Source of the DNA: QWQI01 sp964608915
GTDB lineage: Bacteria > Planctomycetota > Planctomycetia > Isosphaerales > Isosphaeraceae
DNA: 64,000 bases
Assembly: GCA_964608915.1 (NCBI GenBank)
Contig: CAZSQA010000013.1
Span: 62,001-126,000 of the forward strand
Direction of reading: 5' to 3'
The translations under genes and the position numbers were made by a program. Below the pieces are notes generated by a model. It worked only from the letters and a program-made list of their open reading frames with translations, was not told the DNA's origin and made no database searches. Of this stretch, positions 1-9,029 are shown piece by piece. How positions within the stretch are numbered: position 1 is the stretch's first letter; each line of letters begins with the position of its first letter.

Positions 1-91
1 TCACCGCCCCGGGGCTTCGGTCGATCGTCGTCGAACTCACGGAAACCGGCGTGATGATCAGGTTGACCACGGTTCGGGCCGCTCGTTTCAT
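1..91 (-). CDS. possible 5' end of an unknown gene, cut by the window edge
   Basis: Downstream of the aminotransferase on the minus strand, an ATG at 91 opens a frame that runs to the window edge (about 30 codons, starting MKRAARTVVNLIITP). Its third codon positions are mostly G or C, as in neighbouring genes. A second ATG at 101 in another frame is also open but has poorer codon use. No strong ribosome binding site is visible and no family can be named, so this is a weak call. Confidence 0.25.
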   Translation of the reverse strand, partial: MKRAARTVVNLIITPVSVSSTTIDRSPGAV

Positions 92-146
92 CAGAGAACA
101 TGGCGCAGGTACCTCGACGATTACGGCGATAGGCGAAGTCAATTTC

Positions 147-1076
147 TCAGGAGGGTGCTTTTTCGAGCATTTCGCGGGTGACGACGACCGTGCCTTCGAC
201 GGCGACCCGCGCGGCGAACGCTTCACTCAGGCGGATCGTGACGGGCCCTGTGCGCCCCGTGCCGATCGGCCGGGCATCGATCGCCACGACCGGAGCCAGC
301 TCGCCCATCGTGCCCGTGCAGAAGACTTCGTCGGCCCGGTAGAAATCGACCAGGGACAGATCCTCGACGACGGCCGGCAGCTTCAGAGAGTACGCGATCT
401 GCAGCACGGCCTCACGCGTGATGCCTTCAGGGCATGCGATGGCGCGGGGCGTTCGCAGAATGCCGCCGCTCACGAGGAACAGGTGCGTGGCGTTGGTTTC
501 GGCCACGAAGCCGCGGCTATCGAGCATCACGGCGTCGTCGGCGCCTGCCAGGGTCGCCTCGATCTTGGCCATGATCGAATTGATCAGGTTGTTGTGGTGG
601 ATCTTCGGGTCCATCACGTCCGGTCCGGGGCGGCGGACACTGGCCGTCGCCAGTTTCAGCCCCGACTTGTCGTAAACCGGCGGCTTGAATTCGGGCAGGA
701 CGATCAGCGTCGGCCCCGACCGGTTTAGTCTCGGGTCCATTCCGGATGTGACTTTGACGCCCCTTGTCAGGGTCAGGCGGATATGAACGCCGTCGAACAT
801 CCGGTTGGCTACGAGTGTCTCGCGAATTGCGGCGGTGATCGTTTCGTCCGGCGGGATCTCGGCGAATGCCAGGGCTCTGGCCGAATTCCGCAGCCGGTTC
901 AGGTGTTCCGTCAGCCGAAAGATACGACCTTCGTAAAGCCGGAGGCCTTCCCAGACGGCATCGCCGCCCTGAACGACGGAATCGAACGGGCTGATGCCGG
1001 GCTCTGACCTGCGGAAAAGCTGGCCGTTGACGCAGTAGCGGATGTCGTCGTTGGCGGTGTCGTATTTCTGGAGCAT
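147..1076 (-). CDS. branched-chain amino acid aminotransferase-like, PLP fold type IV
   Basis: A 309-residue class IV aminotransferase, a cytoplasmic PLP enzyme that in this family transfers amino groups between branched-chain amino acids (or D-amino acids) and 2-oxo acids. The likely Schiff-base lysine is K158 in MDPKIHHNNL, and the class IV signature follows around residues 190-200 (GFVAETNATHLF, with E193). Length fits the ilvE/dat family (about 290-310). It lies 78 bases downstream of a sulfotransferase-like gene on the same strand and is probably cotranscribed with it. The family is clear, but sequence alone does not separate BCAT from D-amino acid transaminase or aminodeoxychorismate lyase; the sulfotransferase partner leans toward the BCAT-like group. 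Confidence 0.85.
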   Translation of the reverse strand: MLQKYDTANDDIRYCVNGQLFRRSEPGISPFDSVVQGGDAVWEGLRLYEGRIFRLTEHLNRLRNSARALAFAEIPPDETITAAIRETLVANRMFDGVHIRLTLTRGVKVTSGMDPRLNRSGPTLIVLPEFKPPVYDKSGLKLATASVRRPGPDVMDPKIHHNNLINSIMAKIEATLAGADDAVMLDSRGFVAETNATHLFLVSGGILRTPRAIACPEGITREAVLQIAYSLKLPAVVEDLSLVDFYRADEVFCTGTMGELAPVVAIDARPIGTGRTGPVTIRLSEAFAARVAVEGTVVVTREMLEKAPS

Positions 1077-1154
1077 CGTGGCTTTCGGTTTCGACCGGTT
1101 TGGCTCGGAGTGAATTCGTGAGACTTTCGAATCGGGATCGTTACGCCTTTGCTT

Positions 1155-1889
1155 TCATACTCGAATGCGGCACTCCGCGAGTTCGTCGTAGATGCGCGTG
1201 CAGTCTTCGAGAATTCCGGCAAGTTCCAGCGGCACCGGTTCGGTCTTTTCCTGATAGGGTTCGAACTTCGTCGACTTTTCGACGCTGGCGTACCAGTGTC
1301 TGGCCCAGACACCGTCGGTCGCTCGCGGCCCGGGGGGCCATTGCAGCATGGCGGGGTCGAAGGGCACGTCCAGGGCCGCGCACAGGGCTGGCAAAATCGC
1401 TTCAGGGCGATTCTGGACGTCGCGTGAGTCCACCACCGGCGGCGTTTTCCCGGTTCGATCACGCACCAGGCGGTAAATTTCGAGCTGCTGCGGCAATCCG
1501 GTATCCGTCAGCCTGACTTCCCTGAGCACTTTCGAGAGCGACAGGATCATGTCGCGGGGGTCGCGAATGAGGAACGCGTTCGAGAGCCCCGTCAGCCATT
1601 CGCGATCGAGTTCGGGCAGCAGATGGTGCGTCATGTGCTTCTGATAATGGATCGCCTTGCCGCCGGGCACGGGGCCGGTGAGCATTTTCACGACGTTTCG
1701 CCAGTCGGTTTCCTGCGATGCGATGACTTCTTCGCGGCCGGGGTGATCGAGCCCCGTGACGAGCAGATAGAGGGCATAAAGTGGCTCGTCGCACACGACC
1801 GTGTCCTGCCGGTTGCCCCAGGATCGCATCATCGCCGTGGAGATGTTGCGAGGGCCGGACCACATGGCGATTCTTCGGGCGTTGCTCAT
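1155..1889 (-). CDS. sulfotransferase-like P-loop protein
   Basis: A 244-residue cytoplasmic protein of the sulfotransferase fold. The N-terminus has a 5'-phosphosulfate-binding-like loop (WSGPRNISTAMM, residues 10-21), and residues 109-120 (RDPRDMILSLSK) match the 3'-phosphate-binding stretch where an Arg and a Ser contact PAPS. The usual reaction is transfer of sulfate from PAPS, but the acceptor cannot be told. It precedes the class IV aminotransferase on the same strand by 78 bases. From memory, some plant BCAT-like proteins carry a sulfotransferase-like domain in the same chain, which would make this pair a split version of that architecture; that link is inference. Confidence 0.75.
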   Translation of the reverse strand: MSNARRIAMWSGPRNISTAMMRSWGNRQDTVVCDEPLYALYLLVTGLDHPGREEVIASQETDWRNVVKMLTGPVPGGKAIHYQKHMTHHLLPELDREWLTGLSNAFLIRDPRDMILSLSKVLREVRLTDTGLPQQLEIYRLVRDRTGKTPPVVDSRDVQNRPEAILPALCAALDVPFDPAMLQWPPGPRATDGVWARHWYASVEKSTKFEPYQEKTEPVPLELAGILEDCTRIYDELAECRIRV

Positions 1890-2560
1890 GGTGCGGCTCA
1901 GGTCCTTATCGTTCGTATCGAGTTATGGCCTGGTGTGTGGCTTCGTGCCCTGATGACGTCAGTGCGTCAGGATGCCGTCGTTTCTTAAAGATGATCATAA
2001 TGCCGCCGCCTTGTGTTTGGGAACGGCCGATCGGTCCCGGAATGCCTGAGGTCGCGGGATTCTTCCATGGTGGAAATCGGGGTATGACGGCAAGCCCGAT
2101 TTTCGAGTGATGTTCGTCCCGTGAAGGTCATCACTCCGGAAGGTCTTCCATGCCTTCTTGACGCCCTGGATCATTAGCAGGCATTTGCTGAGTGACAGGT
2201 TCGTTTTCGATTCGGCCGAATTGTCAAAGATCCGTTCGAGTCGCGATGTCGCGCACCGATGTTCCATGAACACTATCGAGCGAATGCGGCCTGTGCGAAT
2301 CGGCGAAATTCGGAAAATTCGGTGTAGATCGATTTCACCGAACCAGCGATGGCCTTGACCGGGACGAGCCGACAGGGTTCGGGTCTGCAAACGATGCTCG
2401 ATTGCCACGGAAGCAAGTGAATTTCGACTCCACCTTCTTGTACCGCCCTTACCGCCAATATATGTTCGCTTTCGATAGTAGCTGTGACTTATTGCTTTCC
2501 GACGCGGATCCGATCGATCGTCCAGAGCCTTTCATATCGAACAGAAAGCGACAGATTCCC
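1890..2560. other. gene-free stretch upstream of the PEP-CTERM gene
   Basis: About 670 bases between divergently read genes. Short open frames occur on both strands but none has a ribosome binding site, recognisable protein or consistent codon bias. It must hold the promoters of the sulfotransferase-like gene (leftward) and the propeller gene (rightward), although I cannot pick out convincing -35/-10 pairs. Confidence 0.5.
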
Positions 2561-3478
2561 ATGAAACTCGATTTCGTACCGGTGCTGGTCGCTTCCGTAT
2601 TGTTCTGCGGCACCTCGACCATCGCGCACGCCGCGGATCTGATGTACGTCGCGTTGGCTGACGGCACGGTCGCGACATTCGACATTTCCAGCGGCGACGG
2701 CCCGACGATCGAGGCCACGAAGGCCACGTTCGCATCTGGCGTCGGCAATGCCGCCGGCCTTGCGTTCGATTCCTCGGGATTTCTCTATGTCGCGGACAGC
2801 ACTGGCGACAAGATCTTCAAGGTCAGTCCTGGCGGATCGGTTTCCACTTTCGTATCGGGAATGGGTTCGCCTTACGGCCTGGCGTTCGATTCGGCCGGCG
2901 ATCTCTATGCCGCGATCTTCGACCAGGGCTCGATCAAGAAGATCACACCTGGCGGAACGGTATCGACGTTCGCATCGGGATTGAGTTCGCCCTTCGGACT
3001 GGCGTTCGATACTTCAGGCAATCTCTATTCGGCGAATTTCGGAAACTCGACGATCAGCAAGATCACCCCGGGCGGAACGGTCTCTCCATTCGTTTCCGTG
3101 GGTCTGGCCGGTCCTGTGGGGCTGGCGTTCGATACTTCGGGAAATCTGTACGCCGCGAATCGAACCACGGACATCATCAGCAGCATCACACCCGGCGGCT
3201 CGGTCTCCACTTTCGTTTCGGCAACGGGATTGGACACTCCGGTCGGTGTGGCGTTCGATAGCGTCGGCCACGCTTACGCTTCGAACAGGGGCGATAATAC
3301 GATCAGCATGTACAGTTCCGCAGGAGCGCACCTGACGACCTGGAACACGGGCGCCGGCGCGACGCCTCGTCTCATGGTGATCGTTTCCCAGGTTCCGGAG
3401 CCTTCCTCATGGGCGCTGGGCGCGATCGCCGGATGCGTTCTCGGCATTGCCGCACGCCGAAGAACTCGAAAAGGCTGA
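2561..3478 (+). CDS. PEP-CTERM-sorted secreted beta-propeller (NHL/SMP-30-like repeats)
   Basis: A 305-residue exported protein. The ATG at 2561 gives a clean signal peptide (MKLDFVPVLVASVLF, ending near AHA-AD); the frame is open further upstream but that part is not protein-like. At least five repeats of 40-42 residues follow, each with a GLAFD[ST]xGxLY core and a [ST]PGG[ST]V[ST]xF loop, at about 2758, 2878, 2998, 3121 and 3247. The pattern fits blades of an NHL-type propeller, usually a binding surface or lactonase-like fold. The C-terminus is a textbook PEP-CTERM tail: VPEPSS, a hydrophobic helix, then an Arg-rich end (ARRRTRKG). The family is sorted by an exosortase, and none is in this window. 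The ligand is unknown. Confidence 0.85.
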   Translation: MKLDFVPVLVASVLFCGTSTIAHAADLMYVALADGTVATFDISSGDGPTIEATKATFASGVGNAAGLAFDSSGFLYVADSTGDKIFKVSPGGSVSTFVSGMGSPYGLAFDSAGDLYAAIFDQGSIKKITPGGTVSTFASGLSSPFGLAFDTSGNLYSANFGNSTISKITPGGTVSPFVSVGLAGPVGLAFDTSGNLYAANRTTDIISSITPGGSVSTFVSATGLDTPVGVAFDSVGHAYASNRGDNTISMYSSAGAHLTTWNTGAGATPRLMVIVSQVPEPSSWALGAIAGCVLGIAARRRTRKG

Positions 3479-3821
3479 AGATATCGCGTGAAAGCGTAAT
3501 GGTATCCACGCGGGAAGCCGTCCGGGCGACCTTGATTGCCATTTGGAGGGCCAATCGAGCCATCGAAGACGCTCCATGCCTTGTACTGACTGGTGCTGAC
3601 GTTCGAGTCAATGTCAGGGTGTCGCGGCATACACGGCGCATTCCTAACGAAGCGGTCAATGCGGTCGGATGAATTACGCGTCAATCGAGTTCGACGATCT
3701 CGCGGCTTGACGAATTGACGCCTTCGCGGGCCCATTTTAAGATGCGTGATGAGACCACTCAGCGGAGTGAGCGGATCTACGCAATTCCGGCCATTCCCGA
3801 ACGGGGACGTACCGAGTCAAC
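3479..3821. other. gene-free stretch
   Basis: About 340 bases between the PEP-CTERM gene and the acetyltransferase. I see no convincing gene, hairpin with a T-run, or repeat. Base composition is slightly less GC-rich than the flanks. Confidence 0.45.
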
Positions 3822-4352
3822 ATGGGCGTGATTTACTTCAAACGCTTCCGGATGGAAGTCGACCTTACGGAGGAACTGCCCCCGTTCGATCTGCCTGAAG
3901 GGTTTCATTGGCGTGAGTGGGCTGTCGGCCTGACGGACCTGCATGCCGAGATCAAGTATCGCAGCTTTTGCGACGAGGTGGACAGCAAGGTCTTCCCGAT
4001 TCTGGGCGATCGCTGGGGCTGCCAGCGGCTGATGCGCGAGATCCGCGCGAAGCCGGGTTTTCTGCCGGAAGCGACCTGGCTGATCGGCTGCGACCGGGGA
4101 TACTGCGCCACGATTCAGGGGATCGTCGATTCCTCGGGGATGGGTTCGATTCAGAACGTGGCCGTATTGCCGTCGTATCGTCGACTCGGGCTGGGCAAAG
4201 CACTGGTCCGAAAGTCGCTGGCCGGGTTCGCCGAATTCGGCGTGACACGGGTCATGCTGGAAGTGACAGCCGAAAATCCTCATGCCGTCAGGCTTTATCG
4301 CAAGCTAGGCTTCCAGAAATCGAAAACCACATATCGAGCCGTCACGGAGTGA
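3822..4352 (+). CDS. GNAT-family N-acetyltransferase
   Basis: A 176-residue protein whose second half carries the GNAT acetyl-CoA-binding core. It reads IQNVAVLPSYRRLGLGKAL (strand 4 plus the R/Q-x-x-G-x-G/A loop, residues about 108-126), then VTRVMLEVTAENPHAVRLYRKLGF, with the typical N-P-x-A-x-x-L-Y-x-K-x-G-F ending. It should acetylate an amine; the acceptor (protein N-terminus, small amine, antibiotic) cannot be predicted. The N-terminal 70 residues are less typical. The ATG at 3822 is used here; an in-frame ATG at 3852 is possible. The gene stands alone and is closed 5 bases after its stop by a perfect 21-bp hairpin. Confidence 0.85.
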   Translation: MGVIYFKRFRMEVDLTEELPPFDLPEGFHWREWAVGLTDLHAEIKYRSFCDEVDSKVFPILGDRWGCQRLMREIRAKPGFLPEATWLIGCDRGYCATIQGIVDSSGMGSIQNVAVLPSYRRLGLGKALVRKSLAGFAEFGVTRVMLEVTAENPHAVRLYRKLGFQKSKTTYRAVTE

Positions 4353-4357
4353 TTCGA

Positions 4358-4404
4358 AAAAGGGGACGGGGGTCATTTTTCGGAAATGACCCCCGTCCCC
4401 TTTT
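4358..4404. repeat. palindromic repeat, copy 1 (21-bp arms); terminator-like
   Basis: Perfect inverted repeat: arms 4358-4378 and 4384-4404 with loop TTCGG. The core arm is AAAAGGGGACGGGGGTC, which recurs at 59849 and 60147. As RNA it is A-run, GC stem, U-run on both strands, so it could terminate transcription either way. Its recurrence in three intergenic places argues for a dispersed REP/MITE-like element. Confidence 0.85.
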
Positions 4405-4580
4405 CTCGGGCCGTACGGATTCTCAATCCCGAACGTGCGTTTCCCCGCGGTTCAGAGACTGTCCATTGGACAGTTTCGCCGCTGACGTGTAAACTCAGCT
4501 AGTTCCCCGGGGATCCGAAGAACGGTAAGTTCCGCCCCGAGTTCTCGAAATCGAAGACGAATCGTCAGGACCGAATCAAA

Positions 4581-6350
4581 GTGCGCTGGACTCAGACGCT
4601 CGTTCCCACGCTGAAAGAATCGCCCTCCGACGCCGTGGTGCCCAGTCACAAGTTGTTGGTCCGGGCGGGCTTCATTCGTCAGCTCGGCTCGGGGGCCTAT
4701 ACGTATTTGCCGCTGGGTCTGCGCAGCCTTCGCAAGGCCGAAGCGATCGTTCGCCAGGAGATGGACCGCGCCGGGGCCATCGAAGTACTGATGCCAGCAC
4801 TTCAGCCGATCGAATTGTGGAAGGAAACGGGCCGGTTCGAGACCTTCGGCAATCTGCTGATGCAGCTGAAGCTTTCGGGCGACCGCCACGTGGCGCTTGG
4901 GCCGACGCACGAAGAAGTGGTGACGGACCTGGCTCGCGACCTGATTTCGAGCTACCGGCAACTGCCCGTGACGCTTTATCAGATCCAGACGAAATTCCGC
5001 GACGAGCCGCGGCCGCGTTTCGGGGTTTTGCGTACGCGCGAATTCCTGATGAAGGACGCATACTCGTTCAGCACGAGCGTCGAGCAGCTCAACGAAGCCT
5101 ATGATTCGATGTACGAAGCCTATTGCCGGATCTTCGATCGCTGTGGCGTGCCATACGTGATCGTAGAGGCCGAATCGGGCCCGATCGGGGGCGACAGCTC
5201 GCACGAATTCATGGTGCCCAGCTCGACGGGCGAAGACAAAATCATTCAGGACCCGGTCTCCGGCTACGCGGCGAACCAGGAACGGGCCGAAATCGGCACG
5301 ATCGCCTGGCCCGCTCCCACGGACCCTGCCGCACCGGCTTACTCGGCGAAGTCGACGCCAGGCAAGCGGACGATTCAGGAAGTCGCCGAATTCCTCGGCG
5401 TGCGTTCGGAAGAGACTTCGAAGCTGCTCGTTTACAAGGCCGACGACAAGATCGTCGGTGTCGTCCTGAGAGGCGACCACGAAGCCAACGAAGCGAAAGT
5501 GCGACGCGCCTTCGGGGCGAGTGCCCTGGAACTGGCGACGGCTGACGAGATCGCGAAAGCGGCGGGTGCTCCCATGGGCTTCCTGGGGCCGATCGGCTGC
5601 AGGATTCCGCTGGCGATCGATACCTCGGTGGCGGCCATGTCGAAGACCGTCGTGGGCGGTAACGAGCTGGACGTGCACTTCATCGATGTCGTTCCCGGCA
5701 GGGACTTTCCGCTTGACCGCGTGATGGACTTGCGTAACGCCGAAGCCGGCGACCCGAGCCCGAAGGGCGGCACCGCGATGATCGTGACGCAGGGGATCGA
5801 GATCGGCCACGTGTTCAAACTGGGTACGAAATACTCGGCCGCGATGAATGCCGTGTTTCTCGACGAAAACGGTAAGCAGCAGCAGATGATCATGGGCTGC
5901 TACGGCATCGGCGTGAACCGGATTCTGGCGGCGGCCGTGGAGGCGTGTCACGACTCGGACGGGATCGTCTGGCCGATGCCGATCGCGCCGTATGAAGTGG
6001 TCGTCGTGCCGCTGAACGTCAACCAGCCTGAGCTGATGAAGACGGCTGAATCCTATGCCCAGGCTCTTGTGGAAGCCGGGGCGGACGTGATCATCGACGA
6101 CCGGGACCAGCGCCCGGGCGTGAAATTCAAGGACGCCGACCTGATCGGTTTCCCGCTGAGGCTCGTGATCGGCGAGAAAGGTCTTGCCGCCGGCCAGGTC
6201 GAGCTGAAGTGGCGTGATTCGAAAGAGACGTTCACAGCACCTGTGAGCGAAGGCCCTCAGGCCGTCGTGAGCGTGTGGCGCGCGAAGCGTGATGCCCACC
6301 ATCAGGCGTGCGTCGAGAAGGCGGGCAAGCGAGGCGGAGTGCGGGCGTGA
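4581..6350 (+). CDS. proS: prolyl-tRNA synthetase
   Basis: A 589-residue class II aminoacyl-tRNA synthetase that charges tRNA-Pro in the cytoplasm. The order is that of the long bacterial type. The N-terminal catalytic part has motif 1 around RQLGSGAYTYLPLGLR and motif 2 as FRDEPRPRFGVLRTREFLMKD (residues about 138-158). A YbaK-like editing insertion covers about 255-385. Motif 3 follows as GCYGIGVNRILAAAVE (about 434), then the anticodon-binding domain. Length fits the E. coli type (572). It begins at a GTG; no ATG lies before the conserved start WTQTLVPTLKE. The stop overlaps the next gene's ATG by one base (TGATG), so the two are translationally coupled. Confidence 0.97.
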   Translation: MRWTQTLVPTLKESPSDAVVPSHKLLVRAGFIRQLGSGAYTYLPLGLRSLRKAEAIVRQEMDRAGAIEVLMPALQPIELWKETGRFETFGNLLMQLKLSGDRHVALGPTHEEVVTDLARDLISSYRQLPVTLYQIQTKFRDEPRPRFGVLRTREFLMKDAYSFSTSVEQLNEAYDSMYEAYCRIFDRCGVPYVIVEAESGPIGGDSSHEFMVPSSTGEDKIIQDPVSGYAANQERAEIGTIAWPAPTDPAAPAYSAKSTPGKRTIQEVAEFLGVRSEETSKLLVYKADDKIVGVVLRGDHEANEAKVRRAFGASALELATADEIAKAAGAPMGFLGPIGCRIPLAIDTSVAAMSKTVVGGNELDVHFIDVVPGRDFPLDRVMDLRNAEAGDPSPKGGTAMIVTQGIEIGHVFKLGTKYSAAMNAVFLDENGKQQQMIMGCYGIGVNRILAAAVEACHDSDGIVWPMPIAPYEVVVVPLNVNQPELMKTAESYAQALVEAGADVIIDDRDQRPGVKFKDADLIGFPLRLVIGEKGLAAGQVELKWRDSKETFTAPVSEGPQAVVSVWRAKRDAHHQACVEKAGKRGGVRA

Positions 6351-6655
6351 TGATCCCATGGAGCAAGCTGGACAGGGCGGACCGGCGGATGTACCTGATG
6401 TTCGGGGCACTGACGCTCTGGACACCCGCGGGCATTGTTCTGGCGGCCGTCAGTCTCATGAATGGCTTGCACAAGGAGTGGCCGCCCGATAACCTGACGG
6501 AAACGATCGGGTTCTGGACCGCGATCGCCGTTTTCGTGGCCCTTTTCGCCGGCACGCTCTGGTCGGCTGGCGTGCGGGCTTACCGGGCTGAGACGATCAA
6601 GACCGTGACCGCCTTCGAAGTCGTCACCGGAAGCGCAAATCACGACGGACAATAG
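6350..6655 (+). CDS. small two-TM membrane protein, unknown
   Basis: A 101-residue protein starting at the ATG that overlaps the proS stop. Two hydrophobic helices are evident, at about residues 15-37 (LMFGALTLWTPAGIVLAAVSL) and 53-76. The rest is short polar loops ending in GSANHDGQ. No family is recognised. Its position between proS and the O-antigen-ligase-like gene, with 10 bases to the latter, suggests one transcription unit. A longer frame from 6308 overlaps proS and is less likely. Confidence 0.7.
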   Translation: MIPWSKLDRADRRMYLMFGALTLWTPAGIVLAAVSLMNGLHKEWPPDNLTETIGFWTAIAVFVALFAGTLWSAGVRAYRAETIKTVTAFEVVTGSANHDGQ

Positions 6656-6665
6656 GAGCTGGGCT

Positions 6666-8948
6666 GTGGCTGGTCGCCCCGCCGTTCGTCATCGAAACAA
6701 GGGTCCGACGATCGTCCACAGGCGGGATTCGGTCGATATCGGTTTGCCTTCGGCTTTGACCTGGGAATCGATCGGCCTGGGTGCTCTCGCGGGGCTGGTC
6801 TGCTCGCGTGCGCTCTGGCCGAGTGAGGACGCCGCTCAGGGCACGGGGCTGGCCTGGTGCCTGTGGGTTCTGCTGGCGGCGTTACTGCTTAGCGCCGTAA
6901 GGCTTTACCGCAACGATTTCCGGTTTCGATGGTCCTGGGCCGATACGGCCGTCATGGGGCTTGTCGGGCTGGTCCTGGCTTCGGCACATGGCGCGCTCGA
7001 ACATCGGGCCGCGGCGAATTTGTCGCTGGAATGGCTCACGATCGGCGTCATTTACGTCATCTTCCGGCAGGTACCGAAAGACTCATGGGAATCGACGAGC
7101 CTGGTCTGGGCTCAGGTTCTCATGGCTTTCGCCCTTGCAGGCTACGGCATGTTCCAGACGGCAGTCGAATTCCCTGCGCTTCGAGAAGCGTATCGGGCCC
7201 ACCCTGACAGGACGCTCCTGGAAATGGGGATCGATCCGGCGTCGCCTCTGCGGCGGGCGTTCGAGGACCGCCTGCTGCAGTCGAACGAAGCGATGGCGAC
7301 CTTCGCTCTGGCGAATTCGCTGGCCGCGGTGCTGGTCGGCCCGCTGGTGATTCTGATCGGCCTGATCTTCGATCAGATGACGAAATCCCATCTTTCCGGG
7401 AATGCCCGGACGGCCCGAGTCATCGGTCTCACGTTTCTCGCGATGATCCTGGCGATCTGCCTTCAGTGGACCAAAAGCCGCAGCGCCTGGCTGGGGCTCA
7501 TGGCGGGGGTGGGGATCGTGTGCCTGGAATTGCTCCGGCGCACGCGCTGGAAGCACGTCGCCGCGCTCGCCGTGCCGCTGGTCCTTTTCGCGGTCGTTTT
7601 GTTTCTCATCGGCCTGGCGACCGGGCGGATGGATTTGCTCGTGCTGACGGAAAGCACGAAGAGCCTGAGATATCGAGTGGAGTACTGGGTCGCGACGTGG
7701 GACGTGATTCAGGAGGGCCGGAACTGGCTGTGGGGCGTGGGCCCTGCCAATTTCAATTATCGCTATCTTCAGTACAAACTTCCCGAAGCGAGTGAGGAGA
7801 TCAGCGACCCGCACAACGCCTTTCTCGAACTTTGGGTCACTGCGGGCATTTTCGCGCTTCTGGCGTTCCTGGTGGCCGTCGGCTGGAGTCTCTGGAAAAT
7901 GACTTCCCGCGAAGCCATCGAACAGCCCACCGAAACCGAATACGAGACACGTTCGGGCAGTACGAACCTCTGGAAGATCGTCGGCCATTCGGGCGTGGCT
8001 TTCCTGATCGCGCCGATACTTGGCTCGTGGAACCTTTTCCAGGAAGATTTGCTGCGGCGAGGCGTCGTCCTGCTGGCATTCTGGGGCCTGGGTTGGGCGG
8101 TGCTGCGCTGGGTACTCCGGCACAGCGTGATTCGCCCGGCCCACCTTGCCGGGGCTGTGGTGGCCATGCTCGTGAGCTGGCAGGCGGCTGGCGGGATCGG
8201 GTTTCCCAGCGTGGCGCTGCCGTTCTGGCTGATGACCGCCGCCGGGGCGAACTGTGCCGACACGCACTGGCGTTCAGCGAAGACAAAAGTCGTCGTGGAT
8301 ATCAAGGCGATGCGGTTCCTGCCCGTGGCCTTGAGCGTCGCGGCGATCGGCTGGTTTCTGGGCTCGGCGGTTCCGTTCTGGAAAGCCGAATCGGCCCGTG
8401 CGCGGGCTCGCGAACTGGTCGACGCCCCCCTGCCCCGGGTGGCACCCGCGCGGGAGCTGCTGATGGAGGCGATCGCGGCCGATCCGATGGATTCGCTTTC
8501 GCTGGTCGAACTGGCGGAGTTGGAATATCAAGCGTGGCGGGCTGACGGCTCGAAGCCTGAGAAGTTCGAAAACGCGTGGTCAAAGATTCTCGTGGCCTAC
8601 GAAAAATCTCTCAGCCCGCCGAGAAACCCGCTGGCCGTGCCCGTCTGGCGGCGGCAGGCGGCATTCATCGAACGCATGATCCGTGAATCCGGGTCGCGCA
8701 TCCCGCCGGCGCAGCAGATCGTGCTGACCGCGCAGCGGGCCAAATGCCTTCGAACCATCGCGAAGCTCTATCCGACGAATGCCTCCATCTGGGCTGATCT
8801 CGCCGAGATCGACGCCGCTCTCGGGTTGAGCGAACAGGCACGGACCGAGGCGGCCAAAGCCCTTGAGCTTTCGGACGTCACGCCGCACCAGGACAAGAAG
8901 CTAAGCGACATCTCGGCCCGCAGAATGCGTGCGATCCTGGCGAATTGA
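6666..8948 (+). CDS. O-antigen ligase/polymerase-like membrane protein with TPR tail
   Basis: A 760-residue polytopic inner-membrane protein of the Wzy/WaaL (O-antigen ligase) type, which acts on undecaprenyl-linked glycans at the outer face of the membrane. About ten or more TM helices cover residues 25-565. Family marks are an Arg-rich loop TKSRSAWLG (about 268) and the large periplasmic loop ending in GVGPANFNYRY...SDPHNAFLELW (about 358-388), where the His is the conserved one. The last 190 residues are soluble and helical with TPR-like units (ELLMEAIAADPMDSLSLVELAEL and IAKLYPTNASIWADLAEID). Start is GTG at 6666 with AGGAG at 6654-6658. Ligase and polymerase cannot be told apart by eye. 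Confidence 0.8.
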   Translation: MAGRPAVRHRNKGPTIVHRRDSVDIGLPSALTWESIGLGALAGLVCSRALWPSEDAAQGTGLAWCLWVLLAALLLSAVRLYRNDFRFRWSWADTAVMGLVGLVLASAHGALEHRAAANLSLEWLTIGVIYVIFRQVPKDSWESTSLVWAQVLMAFALAGYGMFQTAVEFPALREAYRAHPDRTLLEMGIDPASPLRRAFEDRLLQSNEAMATFALANSLAAVLVGPLVILIGLIFDQMTKSHLSGNARTARVIGLTFLAMILAICLQWTKSRSAWLGLMAGVGIVCLELLRRTRWKHVAALAVPLVLFAVVLFLIGLATGRMDLLVLTESTKSLRYRVEYWVATWDVIQEGRNWLWGVGPANFNYRYLQYKLPEASEEISDPHNAFLELWVTAGIFALLAFLVAVGWSLWKMTSREAIEQPTETEYETRSGSTNLWKIVGHSGVAFLIAPILGSWNLFQEDLLRRGVVLLAFWGLGWAVLRWVLRHSVIRPAHLAGAVVAMLVSWQAAGGIGFPSVALPFWLMTAAGANCADTHWRSAKTKVVVDIKAMRFLPVALSVAAIGWFLGSAVPFWKAESARARARELVDAPLPRVAPARELLMEAIAADPMDSLSLVELAELEYQAWRADGSKPEKFENAWSKILVAYEKSLSPPRNPLAVPVWRRQAAFIERMIRESGSRIPPAQQIVLTAQRAKCLRTIAKLYPTNASIWADLAEIDAALGLSEQARTEAAKALELSDVTPHQDKKLSDISARRMRAILAN

Positions 8949-9029
8949 CGAGATCGAATCCGGCAGTTTTCGTATTGTGGCGGCCCTGAACCGTTCGAAC
9001 TTTCGACTTCGCCCGTGGGAGATCCGCGT

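Noticed and set aside
2402..2560. 53-codon upstream extension of the PEP-CTERM gene
   Set aside because: The signal peptide begins at 2561, and the extension is not protein-like.
4452..6425. 657-codon open frame opposite proS
   Set aside because: Antisense to a well-conserved synthetase; its protein is rich in His, Arg and Asp, as expected of a high-GC shadow frame, with no ribosome binding site or family.
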